A stretch of 64,000 bases of DNA, from NCBI RefSeq assembly GCF_012584445.1, contig NZ_JABAHI010000008.1, positions 930,001 through 994,000 on the forward strand, written 5' to 3'. Of the stretch, positions 28,354-37,510 are shown one piece after another. The translations under genes and the position numbers were made by a program. Below the pieces are notes generated by a model, which saw only the letters and a list, made by a program, of their open reading frames with translations, was not told the DNA's origin and made no database searches. Numbering within the stretch: the first letter of the stretch is position 1; every line of letters starts with the position of its first letter. Source of the stretch: Olsenella sp. KGMB02461. Its GTDB lineage: Bacteria; Actinomycetota; Coriobacteriia; Coriobacteriales; Atopobiaceae.

Positions 28354-29007
28354 ATGGAATTCGCCGTCATGATGGGCATCCTTTTGGAGGGACTCGTCTT
28401 AACCGTCGAGATTTTTGTGGTGACCCTGGTAGGCGCCCTGCCTCTGGGCATTTTGGTGGCGCTGGGGCGCATGAGCCGCTGCAAGCCTTTGGCTCTGGTG
28501 GTGCGCCTCTACATCTCGCTTATGCGCGGCACCCCGCTCATGCTGCAGCTTATGGCCATCATGTTTTGCCCCTACTACCTCTTTGGGCTCAACATGGGTC
28601 CAGACTGGAAGTTCTTTGCCTGCGCCATCGGCTTCATCTTGAACTATGCGGCCTACTTCGCAGAGATCTACCGCTCCGGCATCCAGTCGATTCCCCGCGG
28701 GCAGTATGAGGCAGCGGAGGTGTTGGGCTATTCTCGGTTGCAGACCTTCATGCATATCGTGTTGCCCCAGGTGATCAAGCGCATCTTGCCGGCCATGGGA
28801 AACGAGATCATCACCCTGGTCAAAGACACTTCCCTGGCCTTCGTGCTGGGCATCATGGAGATGTTCAACTCGGCCAAGGCGCTGGCAGCCCGCGAGGTGT
28901 CCATGACCCCCTATATCATTGCGGGCCTTATCTATTGGTGCATCAATCTGTTCATCGAGCTCATCTTGACCCGCGTCGAGAAGCGCATGAGCTATTACCA
29001 CGATTAG
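28354..29007 (+). CDS. Amino-acid ABC transporter permease
   Basis: 217 aa, HisM/ArtQ-type permease with about five membrane helices. The EAA-like loop reads EAAEVLGYSRLQTFMHIVLPQ. It starts after AAGAAAGG and is 7 bp upstream of the ATPase gene. It forms the membrane pore with the flanking components. Confidence 0.93.
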   Translation: MEFAVMMGILLEGLVLTVEIFVVTLVGALPLGILVALGRMSRCKPLALVVRLYISLMRGTPLMLQLMAIMFCPYYLFGLNMGPDWKFFACAIGFILNYAAYFAEIYRSGIQSIPRGQYEAAEVLGYSRLQTFMHIVLPQVIKRILPAMGNEIITLVKDTSLAFVLGIMEMFNSAKALAAREVSMTPYIIAGLIYWCINLFIELILTRVEKRMSYYHD

Positions 29008-29014
29008 GAGTCTT

Positions 29015-29818
29015 ATGAGTGCGGTAGTTTCTCATGACACCCAGGCCTCTAGCATTGATGATGCCCTGCCTGTAGTAAGCCTTGAGCATGGCAAGAAGTC
29101 CTTTGGCACTACGCAGGTGCTGCGAGATATATCCTTGTCTATAGACAAGGGCGACGTGCTCGCCATCATCGGACCTTCCGGTGGCGGCAAGTCCACCCTG
29201 CTGCGCTGCCTCACCTTGCTGGAGCGCCTGGACGGAGGCGCACTGACCTATGGTTCGCTGACAGTGGCTCAAGATGAGGGTGGTATCGCACATTATGGTG
29301 GCCCCGCGGTGGAGCACGAAGCCCGCAATCGTTTTGGCTTGGTGTTTCAAAACTTCAATCTGTTTCCCCACTACACCGTGCTGGAAAACCTCTGCGACCC
29401 GCAGATGCGCGTGCTCAAGCGCTCGCGCCAGGAGGCAGAAGCCCGCGCACGCGAACTGCTTGGACGCATGGATCTGGGTGACAAAGAATCCATGGTGCCC
29501 TGCGAACTTTCCGGCGGCCAGCAGCAGCGCGTGGCCATAGCCCGCGCCCTGGCCATGGACCCTGAGGTGCTCTTCTTTGACGAGCCCACCAGCGCGCTGG
29601 ACCCCGAGCTCACCCAAGGCGTGCTGCGTGTCATTCGCGACTTGGCCAACGAGTCCATGACCATGGCCATCGTCACCCACGAGATGACCTTTGCCCGCGA
29701 CGTGGCCGATCGCGTGATGTTTATGGACGGGGGCACCATCATCGAGCAAGGACCGGCATCTCAGGTGATTGATCATCCCACCCAGCAGCGGACTCGCGAC
29801 TTCTTGGCCTCCTACTAG
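29015..29818 (+). CDS. Amino-acid ABC transporter ATP-binding protein
   Basis: 267 aa. Walker A GPSGGGKST, Q-loop VFQNFNLFPHYTVLEN, signature LSGGQQQRVAIARAL, Walker B VLFFDEPTSALDPE and H-loop THEM. GlnQ/HisP type. The N-terminal 25 residues are an unusual Ser/Asp-rich leader before the domain. Followed by a strong terminator. Confidence 0.94.
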   Translation: MSAVVSHDTQASSIDDALPVVSLEHGKKSFGTTQVLRDISLSIDKGDVLAIIGPSGGGKSTLLRCLTLLERLDGGALTYGSLTVAQDEGGIAHYGGPAVEHEARNRFGLVFQNFNLFPHYTVLENLCDPQMRVLKRSRQEAEARARELLGRMDLGDKESMVPCELSGGQQQRVAIARALAMDPEVLFFDEPTSALDPELTQGVLRVIRDLANESMTMAIVTHEMTFARDVADRVMFMDGGTIIEQGPASQVIDHPTQQRTRDFLASY

Positions 29819-29857
29819 AGGGGCTCTTGGACTCTTTGGCATTCTGCACTCCATGGG

Positions 29858-29899
29858 CAGCCCGCCCCCAGGCAATTGTTGGGCCTGGTGGCGGGCTTT
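29858..29899 (+). terminator. Terminator of the amino-acid ABC operon
   Basis: Extended GC-rich hairpin (AGCCCGCC...GGCGGGCT with inner AGGC/GCCT pairing) followed by a short TTTG, 40 bp after the ATPase stop. Confidence 0.7.
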
Positions 29900-29935
29900 G
29901 CTGTGAGGCGTGGGGAGGGTGATCCTGTGGCCTGG

Positions 29936-30108
29936 AGGCGGCTGCTGACTTGCTTTGGGGGCGGCTGTGCATTTGCTTTGGGAGCGGCTGCGCATTTGCT
30001 ACGTGATTTTTTGAGCCATTTCGTCCAATTTACTACGTGAATTCACGTAGCGAATTCAGAACCCCGAGGTCACAAGAAATATTACCTACGTGAATTCACG
30101 TAGGTAAT
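29936..30108. repeat. Tandem 23-bp repeats and ACGTGAATTCACGT palindromes (element E)
   Basis: Three consecutive 23-bp units containing GCGGCTG-N3-ATTTGCTTTGG (29936-30004). They are followed by two palindromes sharing the core CTACGTGAATTCACGTAG: 30033-30050 (18 bp, perfect) and 30081-30108 (28 bp, perfect). The ACGTGATTT sequence at 30001-30009 matches the arms of copy D. It may be a divergent, reversed member of the composite element family. It lies between convergent genes. Confidence 0.6.
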
Positions 30109-30176
30109 AATCGATCCTGGCAATAAACAGCGCTCATGGCCATCAATTAGGAGTGCAATTACCTACTTGCTCGCTT

Positions 30177-31187
30177 TTACCAAAAAGTACACGGCCCCAA
30201 GACAGTCTTTCGAAGCTCATCCTGCACACTTGGCAGAGGTTCCCGAAGACGTACTCCTAGTTTCATAGCTATGGTCTTGGCTACGCTATATAAGGCAGCA
30301 GGGTTATAGAGCATTTGTTTTGTGACTGGCAGAACATCGATGCCCATAGACATAAGAGCTGCTATTCTCTGACGCTCATAATTACTAATTTTATTATTGT
30401 GATATTCAGTGCTCTCATACTCGACATCGAGCTTCACGCTGGACCAGAATAAATCTGGCTTCACCATCACTTGTCCAGGAAGCAGCTGATTTGCCGAAGC
30501 ATCCAACGACAAGCACGGGTTTGCTTCTGGTTTGGGGAGTCCATAACCCCCTAAGTGCGTCGGTGCCGTTAGCAGCAGAAAGAGCGCTGCTTCTGCAGGA
30601 GAGGCTAAACCGCCAATCAGACATGCTGATGCTTCTTTTGCCTTTGTCCGATATCTTCGTGACGGATGAATCGATAGATGATTTTGTATTTCATAACTGC
30701 TGCAAAGAGGCCGTCCTGCCAAAAAGCCAGAGGATAAATCAGGCCTAGGTCGATACGTCCCACATAGCCAACAGCCCAGGAGAAGTAGTTGGCTTGTGGC
30801 AAGCCTCGATGCAGCCCTTCTAAAATGCTCGCTGGGCGAAGTGACATAGATTGCCTGATTGTCGATTTGAGACCTATGAGCTGGCCAAATACGCATCAGC
30901 GTATCTGTGGGGATCTCCGTAAAGCTAGTAGATACATTGCAATTTGTTATTTTGTATGCCTTGGCATGTTTATCTACCAAAAGAGACATACGTGAATCAG
31001 CTGGTTCTAGATAGGACCATATGTCTTTCGTTTCTGCATGAAATTTGGAATTAAGCAATCGACCTACTGCAAGTTTATCGCCTTGACTGTGAGCCATTGC
31101 AGCCTTTTGCTCCTCATCAGTGCATGAATAAAGCTCCGTGCCAGAAACCAGCGCTAAATGCGCCGAGACATCACAAAGCACCAACAT
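30177..31187 (-). CDS. Coriobacteria-type hypothetical protein with DUF559-like C-terminus
   Basis: 336 aa. The centre has ASPAEAALFLLLTAPTHLGG. The C-terminal third (KPDLFWSSVKLDVEYESTEY, then NYERQRIAALMSMGIDVLPV) resembles a DUF559/Vsr-like PD-(D/E)XK fold, with the Lys of ExK replaced. I associate this arrangement with a family that is often multicopy in Coriobacteriia. Function unknown; no partner gene is adjacent. Composition is lower in GC than neighbours. The start at 31187 is uncertain. Confidence 0.6.
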   Translation of the reverse strand: MLVLCDVSAHLALVSGTELYSCTDEEQKAAMAHSQGDKLAVGRLLNSKFHAETKDIWSYLEPADSRMSLLVDKHAKAYKITNCNVSTSFTEIPTDTLMRIWPAHRSQIDNQAIYVTSPSEHFRRAASRLATSQLLLLGCWLCGTYRPRPDLSSGFLAGRPLCSSYEIQNHLSIHPSRRYRTKAKEASACLIGGLASPAEAALFLLLTAPTHLGGYGLPKPEANPCLSLDASANQLLPGQVMVKPDLFWSSVKLDVEYESTEYHNNKISNYERQRIAALMSMGIDVLPVTKQMLYNPAALYSVAKTIAMKLGVRLREPLPSVQDELRKTVLGPCTFW

Positions 31188-31810
31188 TGCAATCCCCTTT
31201 ACTGAAGCTCAGGATCCAACCACACCTGAGCCACTTGCTCACTAAGGCTTCCAAATCAGACCTTGGAGCCCTAAACCCTCAACTTTGAGATCTCACGCCT
31301 TTACGCTTCAAGCTAAAAGGGCACTGCCCAGATGCCTATGCGAGGAATTAGTATGGTTACCTCGTAGAAGCCCGATAGAAGTAGTCAACAATCCTTGATC
31401 CTCATGCTTCTACCGGCAATCCCCGCTAATGAGTGATATGAACCTACTTCGTTTCACTGCATTGCACGTGCAGTTTTCAAAACTCCACTGTTTTTCAACA
31501 GCACTAACCCTTATTGGCCGATCCGGCCTAATCCATAAAGGTCGTGCATGACTGACCATAGCTGCGGGAGACCCTCAATAGCTTCCCGCGGCGATTCCCG
31601 GCCCAAGAGGCCCCAAAATCATGCATAAATAGATTGATTGCATCTTTGGTGAGTGGATTTGGGGCCAAAACTACATGTTCACCTAGCCAATTCACGCTCG
31701 TCCCACCATAAGGCCAGGTCGCCGATAGCCAGTGAGACGTGAATCCACCGATCAATTTTGAATACAACCAATCGATTGCTGCCATAGCCACTATTCCCCT
31801 AGCCCTCACC
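31188..31810. other. Gene-poor stretch
   Basis: Contains an inverted repeat GCTCAGG-N11-CCTGAGC near 31208-31232 just upstream of the leftward hypothetical gene. A possible 85-codon leftward frame (31528 to about 31784, beginning MAAIDWLYSKLIGG) has no convincing ribosome site. I do not support a gene here; it may be a degraded one. Confidence 0.4.
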
Positions 31811-31843
31811 AAAAAGAGCCGCAGGCCCACTCGGGACCTGCGG
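31811..31843 (-). terminator. Terminator of ilvE
   Basis: Hairpin CCGCAGGCCC-N4-GGG-A-CCTGCGG, followed on the minus strand by CTCTTTTTGG. It is 130 bp past the ilvE stop. Confidence 0.82.
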
Positions 31844-31974
31844 CCCTCATCAGCGGCTCTAGGGGCGCAGCATAGCGGGGCACCACCCGCTCGCATCGTC
31901 GTGCAGCATAGCGGAATTCCATCTGCGCGCACCGTTGGCGCACGCCGGCGCCTCAACTCGCACATCGCCTGCAA

Positions 31975-33027
31975 CTACACCGGATTGCCCTCGGCGTCGC
32001 AAACTTTCACGATCCAGCCCTCGGGAGCGGGGATGGTGCCCGCCTGAATGCCCGTGAGCGTCTCGCGCAGCTTGCCCATCACAGGCCCGATCTCGTCCTT
32101 GCCGTCCTCGAAAACCACCTCGTGGTCGCCGGCCACGATCTTTCCTACTGGAGAGATCACCGCGGCGGTGCCGCAAAGGCCGCACTCCACAAAGTCGTCC
32201 ACCTCGTCAAAGCGCACCGGGCGCTCCACGACCTCCAGACCCAGAATGTCTTTGGCCACCGCCACCAGCGAGCGCCGGGTGATGGAAGGCAGAATGGAGT
32301 CAGTGGCAGAGATGGGCACCACCAAGCGCCCGTCCTTGTCCACAAACAGCACGTTGGCGCCGCCGGTCTCCTCCACGTAAGTGCGGGTGCCGGCGTCCAG
32401 ATACAGATTCTCAGAGAACCCTGCCTCGTGAGCCTTCTCGTAAGGATAGAGGCTCATGGCGTAATTGAGACCGGCTTTGATGTTGCCGGTGCCGTGAGGC
32501 GCTGCACGGTCGTAATCTGAAACGCAAATGGTAATAGGCTTGGCGCCGCCCTTGAAATAGGGGCCAACCGGCGTCACCAGGATCCTAAACTGATACTTGT
32601 CCGCCGGCTTCACACCAATGACCTCGCCGGTGGCAAACATCATGGGGCGCACGTAAAGGGTCGCTCCGCTGCCAAAGGGAGGCACCCAGGCAGCGTTGGC
32701 GGCCACTACCTGCTTCACGGCGTCGATAAACTTGTCCTCCGGGAAGGGAGGCATGACCAGGCGCTCTGCCGAGTCCGCCATACGCTTGGCGTTCAGATCC
32801 GGCCTAAAGCACACGATGGAGCCATCCTCGCAGGTGTAGGCCTTAAGCCCCTCGAAGCACTCCTGGCAATAGTGCAAAATGCCGGCGCACTCCGAAAGCG
32901 TCACCGTATGGTCCGACGTCAGGCCGCCCTCGTCCCAGGCCCCGTCCGCATAGTTGCACACGTAGCTGGCATCGGTGGGCTGATAGCTAAACGTGAGATT
33001 GGCCCAATCCAGGTCTTTTTTCTCCAT
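31975..33027 (-). CDS. ilvE: Branched-chain amino-acid aminotransferase
   Basis: 350 aa, fold-type IV PLP enzyme of the larger (BCAT) subgroup. The PLP Lys is in NIKAGLNYAMS, with the downstream EETGGANVLFV motif and a C-terminal ECGLCGTAAVISPVG (CxxC motif, as in redox-sensitive BCATs). It interconverts Leu/Ile/Val and their 2-oxo acids with glutamate in the cytosol. I start it at the ATG at 33027 after CAGGAGGATC. Monocistronic, with its own terminator. Confidence 0.93.
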   Translation of the reverse strand: MEKKDLDWANLTFSYQPTDASYVCNYADGAWDEGGLTSDHTVTLSECAGILHYCQECFEGLKAYTCEDGSIVCFRPDLNAKRMADSAERLVMPPFPEDKFIDAVKQVVAANAAWVPPFGSGATLYVRPMMFATGEVIGVKPADKYQFRILVTPVGPYFKGGAKPITICVSDYDRAAPHGTGNIKAGLNYAMSLYPYEKAHEAGFSENLYLDAGTRTYVEETGGANVLFVDKDGRLVVPISATDSILPSITRRSLVAVAKDILGLEVVERPVRFDEVDDFVECGLCGTAAVISPVGKIVAGDHEVVFEDGKDEIGPVMGKLRETLTGIQAGTIPAPEGWIVKVCDAEGNPV

Positions 33028-33280
33028 GGGATCCTCCTGCGCGGTCCGCGAATGCCCGGCAAGCACCGCAGCCTCCCGCCTTCATCCTTGCCGAGAAACC
33101 CCGCCACCGCCTGCGCATCCGCATTGCTGGTGGGGCAATTTTACGACCCGCAGACTGGCTCCCTGGAATCTGTCACGGTTTAGCAATAGAGCGCGTTCTC
33201 ACACCGCCGCCCTCCCCTACTCCCTCTATAGTAGTGAGCAGACTGTGTGCCAAACCTGCACAAAATCGCAAGGAGACGGT

Positions 33281-34321
33281 ATGAGAAGTTTTAAGAATGA
33301 TTACTCCGAGGGAGCCGCTCCCCAAATCCTCGACGCCCTGGTAGCCACCAACAGCGAGCAGACCGTGGGCTACACCGAGGGCGACCCCTACTGCGAGGAG
33401 GCCCGCCGGCTCATCCGCGACGTCTGCGGCCAACCCGACGCCATGGTGGAGTTTTGCATTGGAGGCACCAGCGCAAACCTCATCTGCGTGGCCGGCATGC
33501 TCCGCGACTATGAAGGCGTCATCTGCACCCCCGACGCCCACATCGCCACCCATGAGACCGGCGCCATCGGCGCCTGCAGCCGCACGGTGCTCCCCACCCA
33601 CGACACCAACGGCTTCCTCTCGGTAGAAGAGGCCAACCGCGTCTGGAACTTCCAGATGTCCTGCGACCGCCATATGACCCTTCCCCGCCTCGTCTACATC
33701 ACCAACTCCACGGAGTTCGGCGGCGTCTGGACTCGCGACGGCTTCGACGAGATCTGCGACTGGGCCGCTGCCCACGACTGCAAGGTCTATGTGGACGGCG
33801 CTCGCCTGGGCTGCGCCTTAGAGTCGGCCGGCAACGACCTCTCCCTGCGCCACATCGCCAGCCGAGCCTCCGCCTTCACTATCGGCGGCACGAAGAACGG
33901 GCTGCTCTTTGGCGAGGCCGTCATCATCCGCGACCCCGAGCTTCGCCGCGACTTCCCCTACCTCCAAAAGATGCGCGGCGGCCTCATGGCCAAGGGTCGC
34001 CTGCTAGGGGTGCAGTTCGCTGCAGCCCTCAAAGACGGTCTCTACTGGCAGCTGGCCCACCATGCCGATAAGTGCGGCCTCACCCTCCGGGAAGGCCTTG
34101 TGGCCGCTGGATTTGAGCCCTACCTGCCCAGCACCACCAACCAGCAGTTCTTTGTGTGCACCCAAGCCCAGCGCGACGCTTTCGAAGCCGCCTGCGGAGC
34201 CGAGACCTTCCTCGACCTTCCCGACAGCCGCGTGGTAGTGCGCTTCGTCACCTCCTGGGCCACCCAAGAGCACGACGTAGAAGAACTCATAGCCTTTGCC
34301 CAGGACGTCTACCGTGGCTAA
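33281..34321 (+). CDS. Threonine aldolase-like PLP lyase
   Basis: 346 aa, beta-eliminating lyase/aldolase fold. The PLP Lys is in IGGTKNGLLFGEA. DGARLGCAL binds the cofactor, and TEGDPYCEEA near the N-terminus is the expected substrate loop. It probably cleaves L-(allo-)threonine to glycine and acetaldehyde, or a related beta-hydroxy amino acid. The start ATG at 33281 follows AAGGAGACGG. Its last codons overlap the start of the DMT transporter. Confidence 0.88.
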   Translation: MRSFKNDYSEGAAPQILDALVATNSEQTVGYTEGDPYCEEARRLIRDVCGQPDAMVEFCIGGTSANLICVAGMLRDYEGVICTPDAHIATHETGAIGACSRTVLPTHDTNGFLSVEEANRVWNFQMSCDRHMTLPRLVYITNSTEFGGVWTRDGFDEICDWAAAHDCKVYVDGARLGCALESAGNDLSLRHIASRASAFTIGGTKNGLLFGEAVIIRDPELRRDFPYLQKMRGGLMAKGRLLGVQFAAALKDGLYWQLAHHADKCGLTLREGLVAAGFEPYLPSTTNQQFFVCTQAQRDAFEAACGAETFLDLPDSRVVVRFVTSWATQEHDVEELIAFAQDVYRG

Positions 34322-35324
34322 TCCTGCAGTCGCACAATCGCCTAAAGCCCCAGGCAGCCACCCGCAACCGCCCAGCACTCCATACCCCTCCCGGCCCTCA
34401 GGCTTCTGGGCTACCAAAGCGGGCCTTATCGTCGGGGCGCTGCTCTGCAACTTCCTCTGGGGCAGTGCCATCCCTGCAGTCACCCAGGGCTACCAGCTGC
34501 TTTCCATCGAGGACTCCCTAGGCGGCCAGATGCTCTTCGCCGGAGTGCGCTTCGCCGCCTCCGGCATTGCCATCCTCGTCTTCTGGGCCCTCCTGCACCG
34601 CAAAACGCCTCAGCTTACCCTGACCACCCTCAAAGACAGCTTCTTCCTCTGCCTCTTGTGGACCGTGGGCCAGTACGCCTGCTACTACGTGGGCATGGCC
34701 CATGCCACAGGAGTCTCGGCCTCCATCATCCAAGGGTTCGAGGTCTTTGTGACCCTCCTTCTAGGCGCCCTCTGCTTTCACAGCGAATCCCTTACCCCGC
34801 GCAAAGTGGCTGGATCACTCATTGGCGTGGCGGGCATCGCGCTCTTTTCTGGCGGAGGCACGATAGGATTTAGCTGGATGGGCGAGGGGCTTCTCGCCGT
34901 CGGCACCGTCTTCGCCTCGGTGGCCTCCCAGCTGTTGGCCAAGTATTCCAAGCGTGCCGACCCCATCGTCCTGGCAGGCGCCCAGTTTGTCCTGGGCGGC
35001 CTCATCTTGGCAGCCCTCGGCATCGCCCTAGGCGGCCAGCTGGCCCTCGCCGCATCCCCAGCCTGGGGTATCCTCGGCTGGCTCATCCTGGTGAGCTCGG
35101 TGGCCTATGGTCTCTGGTCCTACCTCATCGCCACTCACCCGGTAAGTTCGGTGGTGGTCTGGAGCTTCACGCTGCCGGTCTTTGGTGTCTTGCTCTCCCT
35201 AGTGCTTTTAGGCGATCAAGGCAACCCCTTTGGCCTCACTTCCGCTGTCGCGGTGGCGCTTTTGTGCCTGGGAATTTGGCTAGTTGATACAGATTTGCCT
35301 AAAAAGCCAGCTAAATCTTACTAA
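34314..35324 (+). CDS. DMT-superfamily (EamA) transporter
   Basis: About 336 aa with ten predicted helices in two EamA repeats (FLWGSAIPAV opens the first). A Pro/Ser-rich N-terminal tail of about 35 residues precedes the membrane part. I prefer the GTG at 34314, which overlaps the stop of the aldolase; an ATG-like alternative at 34296 is possible. The overlap implies co-translation with the aldolase, so it may export an amino acid such as glycine or threonine (inference). Confidence 0.85.
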   Translation: MANPAVAQSPKAPGSHPQPPSTPYPSRPSGFWATKAGLIVGALLCNFLWGSAIPAVTQGYQLLSIEDSLGGQMLFAGVRFAASGIAILVFWALLHRKTPQLTLTTLKDSFFLCLLWTVGQYACYYVGMAHATGVSASIIQGFEVFVTLLLGALCFHSESLTPRKVAGSLIGVAGIALFSGGGTIGFSWMGEGLLAVGTVFASVASQLLAKYSKRADPIVLAGAQFVLGGLILAALGIALGGQLALAASPAWGILGWLILVSSVAYGLWSYLIATHPVSSVVVWSFTLPVFGVLLSLVLLGDQGNPFGLTSAVAVALLCLGIWLVDTDLPKKPAKSY

Positions 35325-35458
35325 TTCGCAATTGCCGCCCGAAATGAACCCGTAACGGTGTATGGTGGGTTTGTACACACCCTCTACACAATTGTTCTGC
35401 TGGCGCGTGCCGCTCGTCCACATCTCGAGTGCGCCCACTCCTACCGAAGGGTTTTATC

Positions 35459-35710
35459 ATGCGGTGCTCCAACTGCGGCCACGAAGTATCCGAAGACTCC
35501 CTCCACTGCCCCAACTGCGGCAAAGAGCTCACCTTCGACTTCTCCCTGCCTCGCATCCCCGCTTCAGACACCCCCGCAGTCGCCGTCCACGAGCCCAAAA
35601 AGCACAGCGTCTCCGACCGCGCCGCCTACTTCAAGGGCTTCCAGATGGCCAACACCCTTCTGGGCCTAGTGGTGCTCATCGCCGTGGCCTGTTTCCTCAT
35701 CTTCGCCTAG
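35459..35710 (+). CDS. Small zinc-ribbon membrane protein
   Basis: 83 aa. N-terminal CSNCG...CPNCG zinc ribbon (residues 3-21), a polar linker and one C-terminal membrane helix (TLLGLVVLIAVACFLIFA). The start ATG at 35459 follows GAAGGG. The next gene begins 5 bp after its stop. Function unknown. Confidence 0.75.
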   Translation: MRCSNCGHEVSEDSLHCPNCGKELTFDFSLPRIPASDTPAVAVHEPKKHSVSDRAAYFKGFQMANTLLGLVVLIAVACFLIFA

Positions 35711-35715
35711 CCGCC

Positions 35716-36426
35716 ATGGCCCCCGCAGATTCGCCCCAGCCCGCACGCCCCGCCGCGACACATCCTGCTGTCTCGGACTTCACAATCAACCTCACCGTCA
35801 ATGGGCTGCCCGTCGCAGCCCATTTTCCTGCCGAGAAACTCACCCACTCCATCCTGCCCCTGGTCCAACGCATCGTGGCCACCCAGCCCAAGCTGGTGCT
35901 TCTGGCGGGCCCTCCGGGCTCCGGCAAGTCCACGTTGTCCCTGGTCATCGAGGCTCTTGCCCAACAGGCCGGCTACCGCCTCCAAGCCCTGGGAATGGAC
36001 GGGTTCCACCACACCAACGCCTGGCTCGCCGACCATCACCTCTCCCAGGTCAAAGGGGCCCCCGAGACCTTCGATTTCGACGCACTCGCCGCCGCCCTCG
36101 TCACCCGAGACCAATGGCCCGTCTACTCCCGCCAGCTCCACGACGTCTCGCCCCGCACCGTCCCCGTCACCGGCGACACCCTTCTGGTGGAAGGCAACTA
36201 CCTCCTCTACGACGCCCATCCCTGGAACACCCTGGCTCCCCTGGCAGACCTCACCGTCTTCCTCGATGCCGAGAAACCCCTCCTCCGCCGCCGCCTCATC
36301 CAGCGCAAAATGGCCGGCGGCCTCTCCCGCGACGAGGCCCAGCGGTTCTACGAACGCTCCGATGCGCGCAATGTCGATCTGGTGCTCGACTGCCACCTGC
36401 CCGCAGACGTCACTCTATACCTCTAG
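35716..36426 (+). CDS. P-loop kinase of the YggC/uridine-kinase-like group
   Basis: 236 aa. Walker A GPPGSGKST (about residues 62-70), MDGFHHTN (substrate-binding Asp/His loop), VEGNYLLYD and a lid with RRRLIQRKMAGG. This pattern fits the nucleoside/fructose-type kinases annotated YggC or FrcK and pantothenate-kinase relatives. The sugar or nucleoside substrate is unknown. The start ATG is 5 bp past the zinc-ribbon stop. Confidence 0.8.
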   Translation: MAPADSPQPARPAATHPAVSDFTINLTVNGLPVAAHFPAEKLTHSILPLVQRIVATQPKLVLLAGPPGSGKSTLSLVIEALAQQAGYRLQALGMDGFHHTNAWLADHHLSQVKGAPETFDFDALAAALVTRDQWPVYSRQLHDVSPRTVPVTGDTLLVEGNYLLYDAHPWNTLAPLADLTVFLDAEKPLLRRRLIQRKMAGGLSRDEAQRFYERSDARNVDLVLDCHLPADVTLYL

Positions 36427-36535
36427 CAACACCCTCAGCGCACCCCACCCTCGGTGCACCCTGCCCCTAAAACCTGATAGTCTGGACCAAGAGTCCATCG
36501 GCCCCTCTTACGGCCCCAGACCTCGCGGAGACCCC

Positions 36536-37225
36536 ATGAGCCCAGCCAGCCCAGCTCAACAATTCACACAGCGCCCAGACCAGCGCCCCGCTCAGCTTCA
36601 ATGCGTCCTGTTCGACTTCGACGGCACTCTCGCCGAAACCGAGACCTTTGGCCTCGACCTCGACTACGAGGTCTACCGCCACTTTGGCCTCGACGTCGCC
36701 CCTCAAGACGCCCAGCGCATCATCGGTTCCGAGGGCATCTCTGTAGTAAACGATCTCTTTGCCTCCTACGGCCGCCCCGATCTCACCTTCGATGACTACC
36801 TGGCCGTCCGCAAGGACGCCTCGGTCATCTACCGATCCATGGACCTCCAGCTCATGGACGGCGCCCGCCAGCTCCTCGAAGACCTCCACCGCCGTGGCAT
36901 CACCCTCGGTGTGGTCTCCACCACCGTTGCCGCCAACCTCCTCTTCGCCTTGGAGCGCCTCGACCTTCTAAGCCTTCTTGACGTTGTCGTGGCCGGCGAC
37001 ATGGTGGACGGCCACTACAAGCCTTCCCCCGTCCCCTACCAAACCGCTCTGCGCCTGGCTCACGCCGACGCCGCCCATACCATTGTGGTCGAAGACTCCC
37101 CCACCGGCATCGCCGCAGCTCAAGCCGCTGGCATCTACACCATCGCCATGAAGGCCTCCGAGCTAGTCCAAGACACCTCCGCCGCCCAAGAAGAGGTCTC
37201 CTCCTTCGCCCAACTCCAGCTCTAA
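36536..37225 (+). CDS. HAD-family phosphatase, beta-phosphoglucomutase-like
   Basis: 229 aa. Motif I FDFDGTLAET, a helical cap, Thr in VVSTTV (motif II), KPSPVPYQTAL (Lys) and VVEDSPTGIAAAQAAG (motif III). PgmB/Gph-like subfamily. A 20-residue Gln/Pro-rich leader precedes the fold. Start ATG 36536. Follows the kinase gene by 109 bp. Confidence 0.87.
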   Translation: MSPASPAQQFTQRPDQRPAQLQCVLFDFDGTLAETETFGLDLDYEVYRHFGLDVAPQDAQRIIGSEGISVVNDLFASYGRPDLTFDDYLAVRKDASVIYRSMDLQLMDGARQLLEDLHRRGITLGVVSTTVAANLLFALERLDLLSLLDVVVAGDMVDGHYKPSPVPYQTALRLAHADAAHTIVVEDSPTGIAAAQAAGIYTIAMKASELVQDTSAAQEEVSSFAQLQL

Positions 37226-37262
37226 TAGAAAAACGGCCCCGGACACCAAAGCATCCAGGGCC
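37226..37262 (-). terminator. Terminator hairpin between HAD and DMT genes
   Basis: GGCCCCGGA-N10-TCCAGGGCC with one mismatch, followed by TTTTT on the minus strand. It serves the leftward DMT gene and perhaps also the HAD gene. Confidence 0.65.
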
Positions 37263-37280
37263 ATCCATACTCTAAATTCT

Positions 37281-37425
37281 TACTACGTTAGCAACCTTTT
37301 TTTGTAACTAACGTAATAGCTTTCTAGAGGGCGCCAACACCCTATCTTCCGAGGGCTCGTCCCTATCTTCCGAGGCCTCGTCCCGATCTTCTGGATGCCC
37401 CATCTCCACCTTCCAGGCGCCCCGT
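37281..37425. repeat. Composite intergenic element, copy C
   Basis: TACGTTAG ... AACTAACGTAATA inverted pair around a T7 loop (37281-37318), then AGAGGGC-N5-ACACCCT (37326-37343). A C-rich tandem array follows, with units such as CCCTATCTTCCGAGGGCTCG (21 bp; 37340-37360, 37361-37381, then decaying to about 37425). It lies between convergent genes. Confidence 0.68.
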
Positions 37426-37510
37426 CCCCATCAGCGCCGCAACACCCTCGTCAACGCTGTAGCACCCTTTTTTCAGGACTTTCACCGCAGCCGCCCGGCC
37501 TGCGGCCTTA

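Noticed and set aside
29936-30004. Tandem 23-bp units as a CRISPR array
   Set aside because: The units are directly adjacent without spacers and no cas genes are present.
31528-31974. 148-codon leftward frame after ilvE
   Set aside because: It runs through the ilvE terminator and its first third is a shadow of repeats; the remainder lacks a start signal.
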